A stretch of 5,590 bases of DNA from positions 1 to 5,590 of the forward strand of contig JAMPEH010000169.1 in assembly GCA_023665245.1 (NCBI GenBank), read 5' to 3'. The position numbers and the translations under genes were made by a program. The DNA is from Muribaculaceae bacterium. Its GTDB lineage: Bacteria; Pseudomonadota; Alphaproteobacteria; Rs-D84. This document shows positions 1-4,306 of the stretch, in pieces (within the stretch, counting starts at the first letter, position 1; each line of letters starts with the position of its first letter). Under the pieces are notes generated by a model. That model had not been told where the DNA came from, made no database searches, and worked only from the letters and a program-made list of their open reading frames with translations.

Positions 1-12
1 CTTACGCATCTC

Positions 13-249
13 ATGATCGAGGCCAATTACGACAGTGACCTGATGGATGCTGAACACATGGAGAAGAATCTTCGAGTCATGAGAACGCATATGAGCATTG
101 ACGCCCTGGAAGAATGGCTGAGAAGGTACGACGGTGCAAGAACCCTTGAGCAGATTTGGCTGCTCCACTTGTCGGATGGAAACAGCAACGCCGAAGAGTT
201 CAAGCGCAGGATTCAGGCAAGGACAGGAAGCGAGGTGTATGTGGCGTGA
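13..249 (+). CDS. Small hypothetical phage protein, possibly 5'-truncated by the window edge
   Basis: I do not recognise this 78-residue protein. It is charged and looks helical, with a central segment (around residues 29-54) containing EEWLRRYDG and EQIWLLHL. There is no signal peptide, membrane segment or cysteine motif. The ATG at 13 has no ribosome binding site in the 12 bases before it, and the frame is open back to base 1, so the real start may lie upstream and the gene may be incomplete here. In-frame ATGs at 43, 58, 79 and 91 also lack a convincing Shine-Dalgarno. The stop codon overlaps the GTG start of the next gene (GTGA at 246-249), and a GAGGTG just before it would serve that gene, so the two are probably translationally coupled. 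That coupling and the matching orientation are the main reasons for calling it real. Confidence 0.6.
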   Translation: MIEANYDSDLMDAEHMEKNLRVMRTHMSIDALEEWLRRYDGARTLEQIWLLHLSDGNSNAEEFKRRIQARTGSEVYVA

Positions 250-680
250 AGAACGCGGATTACCACTTCTATGCTCTCGAGTACAGCATTGAATACAAGC
301 ACCGCAGCGACAGCCGCAACGCGTTCAATCCAAAAGAAGCGCGCTACGAAATGCTCAGATCCAGCAGTATGGACGTCGCCATGCTCTGCATTGAAGGACG
401 AGAACGAAATCGGGATGAAGCGTACACATACTTCAATCGCGTGGTCGAGTTTGAGACTCGCGAGGAAGCCGAGAATCAGTGCAAGGCATGGTACTTGGAC
501 AGGCTGGAGCAAGTAATGGCGAAGTCGCGCGAATGGAACCAGCACCACCCAATCAAGAATGCGAGGCAGGACGCATCTTCTGTTACCGCCATAAACAGAA
601 GCCCCCTCAGCCATGAACGGAATTTGTTTGGTGAATGCCTTATGTACGCACCGGGCATGCGTCCTCCCGGTGGGCATTAA
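246..680 (+). CDS. Hypothetical protein, 144 aa, GTG start coupled to upstream gene
   Basis: This is an unrecognised protein. I chose the GTG at 246 because it forms a GTGA overlap with the upstream stop and is preceded by GAGGTG (232-237) at 8 bases, which pairs well with the 16S tail. The longer reading from ATG 156 would lie almost wholly over the upstream gene and adds an arginine-rich stretch typical of an out-of-frame reading. The N-terminal part (NADYHFYALEYSIEYKH) has alternating hydrophobic residues suggesting beta strands. The middle (residues 60-95, with EFETREEAENQCKAWYLD) looks helical. The last 25-30 residues, rich in Pro, Gly, Arg and His, look disordered. The 3' end of the gene is part of an imperfect hairpin that includes the stop codon. 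No catalytic motif is visible, and neighbours suggest only an early phage gene. Confidence 0.6.
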   Translation: MKNADYHFYALEYSIEYKHRSDSRNAFNPKEARYEMLRSSSMDVAMLCIEGRERNRDEAYTYFNRVVEFETREEAENQCKAWYLDRLEQVMAKSREWNQHHPIKNARQDASSVTAINRSPLSHERNLFGECLMYAPGMRPPGGH

Positions 681-683
681 GGC
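637..683 (+). other. Imperfect inverted repeat over the end of the second gene
   Basis: GCCTTATG at 637-644 pairs with CATTAAGGC at 675-683 (8 bp with one bulged T), and CACCGGG at 649-655 pairs perfectly with CCCGGTG at 666-672 around a 10-base loop. A small internal loop separates the two helices. The structure contains the TAA stop of the preceding gene. No T-run follows it on the plus strand, so it is not a standard intrinsic terminator. It could be an mRNA-stabilising 3' end, an antitermination-type element or a protein-binding dyad. The pairing is seen directly and the function is unknown. Confidence 0.5.
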
Positions 684-719
684 AAAGAAAAAGTGTCGCC
701 ATCATGCACCACGCGACAC
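684..719 (-). terminator. Possible weak intrinsic terminator for leftward transcription
   Basis: GTGTCGC at 693-699 and GCGACAC at 713-719 form a perfect 7-bp stem with a 13-base loop. On the plus strand the stem is preceded by AAAGAAAAA (684-692) and not followed by T. Read on the minus strand, the hairpin is therefore followed by TTTTTCTTT, the layout of an intrinsic terminator. The loop is long and the T-run interrupted, so efficiency would be modest. No minus-strand gene is supported to its right, so it would act on antisense or read-through transcription only. It could equally be a plus-strand RNA element with an A-rich spacer. Confidence 0.3.
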
Positions 720-899
720 CACCGAAATATATATCCATACAGCCGCAGACTCGCCCATTTCAAGGACGACCCTCACGACTCTCGGATATAGATAACCCGC
801 TTGGTAGAGGCAAAACCGACCCTCAGCGGACCTTGAGAAGCATATAAAGTTTGGGTGAAGATACCTGACTCCAGTTCGAATGATGCCGATGCGTGAAAG

Positions 900-926
900 C
901 TGCCGGAGAATCGCCCACTCCGGCAG
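900..926. promoter_or_regulatory. Perfect 9-bp dyad upstream of the replication organiser gene (candidate operator or leader hairpin)
   Basis: CTGCCGGAG (900-908) and CTCCGGCAG (918-926) are perfect inverted repeats separated by 9 bases, ending 32 bases before the ATG at 959. The size and symmetry suit a dimeric repressor operator. As RNA it would form a GC-rich hairpin in the 5' leader, upstream of the ribosome binding site. No T-run follows, so it is not a terminator. I found no second full copy in the window. The symmetry is seen directly and the role is inferred from position. Confidence 0.45.
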
Positions 927-943
927 GGTATTGGGAATCGAAC

Positions 944-950
944 GGAAGGA
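944..950 (+). promoter_or_regulatory. Ribosome binding site deciding the start of the replication organiser
   Basis: GGAAGGA lies 8 bases before ATG 959. The alternative upstream in-frame GTG at 893 would add 22 residues encoded across the perfect dyad and has no Shine-Dalgarno, so the ATG at 959 is preferred. Confidence 0.65.
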
Positions 951-958
951 ACATCAAC

Positions 959-1909
959 ATGGCGAGAACACGCAATGAAGCGGATATCCTGCTCGGATTG
1001 AAGTACGACAAACAAATACACAGGCTCAATGATCATGATTTGGCGGCATTGGTACGCGCCATCTATGACATGCGTCTCAGGGGATCGACCGACGAGCAAA
1101 TGACTCCTCAGGCAGAAATGCTCTTCAGCATTGTCTACGACGAAGTAGAAGAGAATGCAGAGAACTACGAACAGATAAAAGCCGAGAGGTCCAAAGCAGC
1201 CAATGCACGCTGGGAGAAAGTACGAGCCAGCAAAGCAGCCAATGCACATGAATCCGTAGCAACCGATCCGCAGATACGGAATGCAAGCGGCCAGAGTGAA
1301 CCGGCTGATATGCAAACGATGCAAATGCATGCAAACGATGCACGTGCATCAAGTGACATGCAAACGATGCAAACGATGCTAATAGATAAGATAGGAGTGG
1401 ATAGGAATAGATCTGATTTATTACCCCCTACTAGTTCTAACGAACTAGTATCCCCCCTAGGGGGCGAAGTGCCTGCTTCCGATCCCGAACCGCCTGAACC
1501 AGTTGCAGACGAGAAACCAAAGCCTCGACGGAAAAATTCCGCTGGACTCACGAAGGCGCAGGAAGCTCGCTTTGATCGCTGGTACGACGCATACCCGAAG
1601 AAGGTAGCACCTGGCGAAGCTCAGAAGGCATGGAAACGGCTTGATCCAGACGACCAGCAAACCGAGGTCATGATTCGGGCTGTTCAGACACAGCTGGAAA
1701 AGGATCGCAGATTTACCGAAGGCTACATCCCGAATCCAGCAACATGGCTGAATCGCCGCGAATGGGAAAACAATTACGATGGGCTGTCTGCGCCCACGCA
1801 GAACACGCAAAGGAGGCCGATGAACAATGACGCAACCGACTGGGGAGCATATGTGCGAGAGCACCCAGAAGTCCTCGACGGAGACGACGCGGACGCTGCG
1901 CCGACTTGA
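959..1909 (+). CDS. Phage replisome organiser / replication initiation protein (DUF6291-type N-terminus, O-like C-terminus)
   Basis: This 316-residue protein has the two-domain plan of many phage replication organisers. The N-terminal part (about residues 1-90: NEADILLGLKY, LVRAIYDMRL, MLFSIVYDEVEENAENYE, then ERSKAANARWEKVR) resembles the DUF6291 family found next to phage helicase loaders. A low-complexity linker (about 91-195) contains SKAANA and MQTMQ repeats and a Pro/Glu-rich part. The C-terminal domain (about 203-272) has FDRWYDAYPKKVAPGEAQKAW and YIPNPATWLNRREWEN, a signature common in replication proteins that pair with DnaC-like loaders. Its likely job is to bind the origin and recruit the loader-helicase complex. 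The linker DNA carries a repeat array that I read as the origin. The last 83 bases overlap the next gene, whose AGGAGG lies inside this one. The family reading is by recognition, not by a search. Confidence 0.82.
   Translation: MARTRNEADILLGLKYDKQIHRLNDHDLAALVRAIYDMRLRGSTDEQMTPQAEMLFSIVYDEVEENAENYEQIKAERSKAANARWEKVRASKAANAHESVATDPQIRNASGQSEPADMQTMQMHANDARASSDMQTMQTMLIDKIGVDRNRSDLLPPTSSNELVSPLGGEVPASDPEPPEPVADEKPKPRRKNSAGLTKAQEARFDRWYDAYPKKVAPGEAQKAWKRLDPDDQQTEVMIRAVQTQLEKDRRFTEGYIPNPATWLNRREWENNYDGLSAPTQNTQRRPMNNDATDWGAYVREHPEVLDGDDADAAPT
1192..1247 (+). repeat. 17-base direct repeat, two copies, inside the replication organiser gene
   Basis: CAAAGCAGCCAATGCAC occurs at 1192-1208 and again at 1231-1247, 39 bases apart start to start, in the same frame, and encodes the repeated peptide SKAANA. 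The repeat ends in AATGCAC, related to the ATGCA core of the downstream array, so these may be outlying binding sites. A duplication selected only at the protein level is the alternative. Confidence 0.6.
1310..1380 (+). repeat. Iteron-like array: four copies of ATGCAAACGATGCA
   Basis: The 14-mer ATGCAAACGATGCA occurs at 1310-1323, 1329-1342 and 1358-1371, with a fourth copy at 1367-1380 that overlaps the third and ends in T. The finer unit is a 9-mer, ATGCAAACG, arranged in doublets 9 bases apart (1310/1319, 1329/1338, 1358/1367/1376), some units degenerate. The core ATGCA also appears upstream at 1155, 1203, 1242 and 1281, outside the array. The array encodes MQTMQ-type residues in the protein linker. 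Repeats of this kind inside a phage initiator gene are typical binding sites for that initiator. Confidence 0.72.
1337..1350. repeat. 14-bp perfect palindrome inside the iteron array
   Basis: GATGCACGTGCATC is its own reverse complement and is centred on CACGTG. It overlaps the end of the second 14-base iteron, so one TGCAT half-site faces the opposite direction to the other units. It may be a dimer-binding site within the origin. Confidence 0.5.
1429..1450. repeat. Perfect 9-bp inverted repeat with 4-base loop after the AT-rich segment
   Basis: TACTAGTTC (1429-1437) and GAACTAGTA (1442-1450) flank the loop TAAC. The flanking CCCCC (1424-1428) can pair with GGGGG (1460-1464), which would extend the structure with a 9-base bulge on one side. 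It occupies the place of the palindrome in the lambda origin. It lies mid-gene, so it is not an operon-end terminator. Confidence 0.65.
1453..1464. repeat. 12-bp GC palindrome CCCCCTAGGGGG
   Basis: This perfect palindrome immediately follows the inverted repeat at 1429-1450. It has no loop, so as a single strand it would pair in competition with the CCCCC at 1424-1428 for the same G-run. It may be a protein site or part of a switchable structure at the right border of the putative origin. Confidence 0.5.
1811..1816 (+). promoter_or_regulatory. AGGAGG ribosome binding site inside the organiser gene for the helicase loader
   Basis: A full AGGAGG ends 10 bases before ATG 1827, inside the coding sequence of the organiser. 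It favours ATG 1827 over the in-frame ATG 1851, whose nearest GGGGAG is only 3 bases away. Confidence 0.65.
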
Positions 1910-2810
1910 TGGTGGAGTATTTCAGGACGTGCTTGTCGGCATCGTTGAGACACAGTGCGAAGTCAATGGCATTGCTGATCCCAGACGATTTCTTGACCCG
2001 GACAACGAGCCGAAGCCGGTGTCGTGTCCGCACTGCGGGGCGCCCATGCACCACCACAAGATCATGCAGGAGGACACGTTCGTCTGCTGGGTACCGATAC
2101 CGGGACCATGCGAAAATCCGGAGTGCCAGAGACTGGCCGCCGAGGAAAAGGCCCGCCGGGAGCATTGGGAGCGCGTGATGCAGTTCAAACAGGATCTTCC
2201 GAGGATTGGCATACCGCCGGAATATCTGGACGCGACATCGAAAAATTTCATGCTCGATGGGCCGCGTGCAAATCTCAAGAAGCCGCTGAAGATCGTGACG
2301 GATTATGCCAACAATTTCGCCGAAGGCCATGCGGACGGCAAGGGTCTGTATCTTTGCGGACCGTGGGGAAGCGGCAAAACGCACATGGCAGTGATCGCGG
2401 CACGTGGTGCACTGTGGCATGGACGCAAGGTGCGATTCGTAAGCTCGGTGGATCTGGTGCGGGAGCTGAAAGATTCTTTCGACCATGGCGGGACCGGAGA
2501 GACGATGGCGCCGTACAAAAACGCCACACTGCTGGTGATTGACGACATCGGCAAAGAATACGCATCGGCCATTGTCCTGAACATGCTGGCTGAGATCATC
2601 AGCACGAGATATGCCCACAGACGCCCTACGGTGTTCACCAGCAATTACATGCTCCGCACGGACAATCCAAACCAGATGGATCTGCAGGCGGCTCTCATGC
2701 GCCAGGGCGGTGGACTCGACAACGCCGGTGCAATCCTCAGCAGAATCAAATCACGCTGCAAGGTGGTGCCAGTGATCGCACCGGACTACCGGGAAGTGCA
2801 AGGAGTGTAG
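1827..2810 (+). CDS. dnaC: DnaC-like AAA+ ATPase, phage helicase loader
   Basis: This 327-residue cytoplasmic ATPase should load the replicative helicase at the origin together with the organiser encoded just upstream. The N-terminal part has a likely zinc-binding cluster: CPHC at 67-70, then C87, C95 and C100 with a stretch of histidines (75-77). The AAA+ core follows: Walker A GPWGSGKT at 178-185, Walker B LLVIDDIG at 235-242, a sensor-1-like TSN at 271-273, and a basic SRIKSR at 305-310 that fits the arginine finger/sensor-2 part of DnaC-family proteins. The length is somewhat longer than E. coli DnaC (about 245), the extra being at the N-terminus with the cysteine cluster. The start at ATG 1827 is chosen for its AGGAGG at 10 bases and overlaps the upstream gene by 83 bases. 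No DnaB-type helicase is in the window, so the partner is probably the host helicase or one encoded elsewhere. Confidence 0.88.
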   Translation: MTQPTGEHMCESTQKSSTETTRTLRRLDGGVFQDVLVGIVETQCEVNGIADPRRFLDPDNEPKPVSCPHCGAPMHHHKIMQEDTFVCWVPIPGPCENPECQRLAAEEKARREHWERVMQFKQDLPRIGIPPEYLDATSKNFMLDGPRANLKKPLKIVTDYANNFAEGHADGKGLYLCGPWGSGKTHMAVIAARGALWHGRKVRFVSSVDLVRELKDSFDHGGTGETMAPYKNATLLVIDDIGKEYASAIVLNMLAEIISTRYAHRRPTVFTSNYMLRTDNPNQMDLQAALMRQGGGLDNAGAILSRIKSRCKVVPVIAPDYREVQGV

Positions 2811-2812
2811 AC

Positions 2813-3085
2813 ATGGAATCGACGACCAAACACATTTTCACATGTGAACAAGGTGCGACCGAAGACGAGGTGACAATCTGGACGGATACACAAACAGGAG
2901 TCCAGTACCTTCAGTTCTTCGAGTATGACTGCGGATGCGGAGTGGCGACAGCAGTGACACCGCGACTCAATGCAGATGGCAGCTTGCATATAGCAACAAG
3001 GAGCATAGGAAATGGCGACGATACACAAAGAGCTTGCGGAAGTGAGCCAAGACATACAGAGCCAAATAAAGCGGCGACTGAGTGA
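2813..3085 (+). CDS. Small DUF6440-like protein with overprinted C-terminal tail
   Basis: This is a 90-residue protein with AAGGAG (2800-2805) 7 bases before the ATG and a 2-base gap after the helicase loader stop, clearly the same operon. Residues about 18-60 (DEVTIWTDTQTGVQYLQFF, then AVTPRLNADGSLHI) resemble the DUF6440 family, small beta-rich proteins common in phages and Firmicutes with a TGVNYL...GLTPLLDxDGK pattern and no known function. It differs in having a CGCG motif (YDCGCGV at about 38-44) in place of the usual glycine-rich turn, plus a third cysteine at residue 11. The last 24 or so residues (from about 67) overlap the next gene by 74 bases and read as hydrophilic out-of-frame sequence, so the functional domain probably ends near residue 62. 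The DUF assignment is by pattern only. Confidence 0.65.
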   Translation: MESTTKHIFTCEQGATEDEVTIWTDTQTGVQYLQFFEYDCGCGVATAVTPRLNADGSLHIATRSIGNGDDTQRACGSEPRHTEPNKAATE

Positions 3086-3317
3086 ATATCCAGGCATACA
3101 CTATGCCGTCACGCTGGTCGCGATGGGACATGATGGTCACATGGTGTCAACGGACCTCGACGCCGACCCGGTGGAGCTCGCAAAGATGATGGCAGCGCTG
3201 TTTTGGCGAGCGCAGATGCAGGGCCCGGAATACAACGACGCATTCATGGAGGCTTTCGACAAGCGCATGGAGGAAGTCTGCAGGGCAATGGGCTATGAAG
3301 GCGAGGTGCAGGCATGA
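3012..3317 (+). CDS. Hypothetical small acidic protein, 101 aa
   Basis: I do not recognise this gene. AAGGAG at 2998-3003 lies 8 bases before the ATG, inside the upstream gene, which strongly supports the start. The protein opens with a helix-prone charged segment (residues 5-27), then YAVTLVAMGHDGHMVSTDLD, which looks like a strand-turn-strand, then two probable helices (VELAKMMAALFWRAQMQ at 54-70 and AFMEAFDKRMEEVCRAMG at 77-94). It is moderately acidic, with no membrane segment or catalytic motif. It is joined to the next gene by an ATGA overlap at 3314-3317. The first 74 bases overlap the end of the upstream gene, and this frame looks the more protein-like of the two. Confidence 0.7.
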   Translation: MATIHKELAEVSQDIQSQIKRRLSEYPGIHYAVTLVAMGHDGHMVSTDLDADPVELAKMMAALFWRAQMQGPEYNDAFMEAFDKRMEEVCRAMGYEGEVQA

Positions 3318-3742
3318 CTGCGGCAAAATGCTTGATTGATGATCTCGAGAAAGTCATCAGCGATATCCGAGTCATCGCACCCAAGACAAGTGAGCCATAC
3401 CGGCTATTGGATATCGCGGTCGCAATCGAAGATGCCATTGACGCGTATCTTGCGGACGATCCGAAGACATGCGCAGAAGTCGCCAAGGAGTATTCGAGAC
3501 TGAGCCTCTTCGAGTGGCCAAATGCTGCCGCTGAAGTGGGCCACTGGAAACACGCGGGATCGTATTTCGACAATCCGACAGGCGGCAACTATGACCTGTG
3601 GCAGAGCCCTACGGACGAGCATACGCAGATCCAGGTGGGAGTCGCGAACGGCAAAGAATACGTGTGTGCAAGACACACAAAGAGACGCATTTCCCGGCCA
3701 CTCCCGGGGATGCCGGATGAAATCGCGAAGGCGTACGCATGA
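3314..3742 (+). CDS. Hypothetical protein, 142 aa
   Basis: This is an unrecognised protein. The ATG overlaps the upstream stop as ATGA, with GAAGG (3298-3302) in GAAGGCGAGG just before, so it is likely coupled. Residues 1-64 are acidic and helical (LIDDLEKVISDIRV, LLDIAVAIEDAIDAYL, EVAKEYSRLSLF). Residues 65-142 change character, with aromatic and glycine-rich parts (GHWKHAGSYFDNPTGGNYDLWQ), a segment that looks like beta strands (QIQVGVANGKEYVCARH) and a basic patch (KRRISR at 123-128). This suggests a helical N-domain with a separate C-domain. Its place among small early genes between replication and methylase modules gives no firm function. Confidence 0.7.
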   Translation: MTAAKCLIDDLEKVISDIRVIAPKTSEPYRLLDIAVAIEDAIDAYLADDPKTCAEVAKEYSRLSLFEWPNAAAEVGHWKHAGSYFDNPTGGNYDLWQSPTDEHTQIQVGVANGKEYVCARHTKRRISRPLPGMPDEIAKAYA

Positions 3743-4065
3743 ACACGAAGGAGCAAGGATTGATGGACCAGTGGGAGATCCGGCACTACCAGAGGATCGC
3801 GGCAGAAATCTACGCAATGAGCTTGATGTTTCTTGATTATGCGGCGGCGATGCTGGAAGAAGACCCGGACCAGGTCAGGAAGATGCGCAGCCTGTACGGA
3901 GCACTTGTGGATCAACAAAGGCCGATAGAGTTTGCGCACGAGTACGACAGCGACGATCCCGATAGGGACATGCTCGGCCAGATGGCGTTCATGATGGGAA
4001 ACGCTGCGGAATCACTCCGCACGCAGATAACGGACAAGGAGGCAAAAAATGACAAGAGCAAATGA
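3739..4065 (+). CDS. Hypothetical acidic helical protein, 108 aa (alternative start at 3763)
   Basis: I do not recognise this protein. It appears nearly all-helical (residues 10-40 and 44-60), then an acidic patch (HEYDSDDPDRD at 67-77), a methionine-rich hydrophobic turn (MLGQMAFMMGNAAESL) and a charged Lys-rich tail. Two starts are credible. ATG 3739 makes an ATGA overlap with the upstream stop and has GAAGG (3727-3731) at 7 bases. ATG 3763, giving 100 residues, has the better AAGGAG (3748-3753) at 9 bases. I list the longer form because of the ATGA junction, which recurs in this operon. The gene overlaps the next one by 17 bases. Confidence 0.68.
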   Translation: MNTKEQGLMDQWEIRHYQRIAAEIYAMSLMFLDYAAAMLEEDPDQVRKMRSLYGALVDQQRPIEFAHEYDSDDPDRDMLGQMAFMMGNAAESLRTQITDKEAKNDKSK

Positions 4066-4306
4066 TGTGTATGATGGGCGCTGCGGTGCATCCACAACGC
4101 TGCAGCGAATCATCGGCGATGCGGAGGACCTGCTGGACAGCCTGAAGACGTATGCGAACAAGGCAGAAAACACCGCCAACGAGCGCGTGTGGGGCGGCAT
4201 ACCCAATGTTCTGAGCTCGTATGCAGATGACTTCAAGTTCGTTGTTGAGGACTTGGAAAACCTGAGCGAAGCGACGGACGTGCTGAGAGACGCGGCCCTT
4301 GCATGA
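4049..4306 (+). CDS. Hypothetical acidic helical protein, 85 aa
   Basis: This is an unrecognised small protein. AAGGAGG (4036-4042) sits 6 bases before the ATG, among the strongest ribosome binding sites in the window. The sequence is acidic (about 16 Asp/Glu against 8 Lys/Arg) and looks like two long helices (STTLQRIIGDAEDLLDSLKT at 15-34, and SSYADDFKFVVEDLENLSEA at 56-75) joined by a loop with GGIP, a pattern compatible with a helical hairpin or short coiled coil. It starts inside the upstream gene and ends in an ATGA overlap with the methyltransferase start, so its translation is probably coupled to that of the methylase. No function can be assigned. Confidence 0.7.
   Translation: MTRANDVYDGRCGASTTLQRIIGDAEDLLDSLKTYANKAENTANERVWGGIPNVLSSYADDFKFVVEDLENLSEATDVLRDAALA

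Larger units (their letters stand above)
681..958. other. Intergenic leader region upstream of the replication module
   Basis: This is the only sizeable non-coding stretch in the window. Open frames here are short, proline-rich and lack ribosome binding sites. It contains a hairpin at 693-719, an alternating TA tract (TATATAT at 728-734), the 9-base direct repeat CGACCCTCA at 767-775 and 817-825 (start to start exactly 50 bases), a TATAAA box-like hexamer at 843-848 without a matching -35 element, and a perfect dyad at 900-926. The position, directly before the replication organiser, suggests it carries the promoter and control sites for the replication operon, but I cannot point to a convincing promoter. 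The 9-base repeat could be chance. Confidence 0.45.
1310..1464. other. Putative phage replication origin within the organiser gene
   Basis: Three elements occur in order: the iteron-like array (1310-1380); an AT-rich segment (about 1381-1423, roughly 70% A+T, purine-rich on the plus strand with repeated GATA and GATAGGA) suitable as an unwinding element; and inverted repeats (1429-1450 and 1453-1464). In lambda, the origin inside gene O likewise has iterons, then an AT-rich stretch, then a palindrome. The region falls in the linker between the two conserved domains of the encoded protein, as in lambda O. The elements are visible in the sequence; the origin function is inferred. Confidence 0.6.

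Noticed and set aside
156..245. N-terminal extension of the second gene from ATG 156
   Set aside because: It would overlap nearly all of the 3' part of the first gene and reads as a basic out-of-frame peptide; the GTG at 246 with GAGGTG upstream fits better.
734..763. Minus-strand promoter with TTGAAA and TATGGA 18 bases apart
   Set aside because: The -10 match is only three of six bases, and the resulting transcript would reach the terminator-like hairpin after a few tens of bases.
704..847. Short plus-strand open frame in the leader (about 47 codons, MHHATPPKYIS...)
   Set aside because: It has no ribosome binding site, is proline/arginine-rich, and overlaps leader hairpins and repeats; it looks like chance.
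843..848. TATAAA as a -10 promoter element for the replication operon
   Set aside because: No TTGACA-like element lies 16-18 bases upstream; TTGAGA at 833-838 is only 4 bases away. A promoter is likely somewhere in this leader but not demonstrated.
799..890. tRNA-like pieces: GCTTGGTAGAG resembling a D-arm and GTTCGAAT resembling a T-loop
   Set aside because: The flanking bases do not form the D, anticodon, T or acceptor stems in a tRNA layout, so no tRNA or clear tRNA-derived attachment site can be supported.
893..958. Extension of the replication organiser from GTG 893
   Set aside because: It has no Shine-Dalgarno, runs through the perfect dyad, and the family-like sequence begins at MARTRNEADILLG after a good ribosome binding site.
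773..1330. Long minus-strand open frame (185 codons) opposite the organiser gene
   Set aside because: It is the antisense shadow of a well-supported gene, rich in Cys, Phe and His as such shadows often are, and has no family resemblance. Other long minus-strand frames, such as 1713-2618 and 4012-4935, are shadows of the helicase loader and methylase in the same way.
1310..1380. CRISPR-like repeats
   Set aside because: The units are 9-14 bases, partly overlapping, without spacers of regular length, and lie inside a coding sequence.
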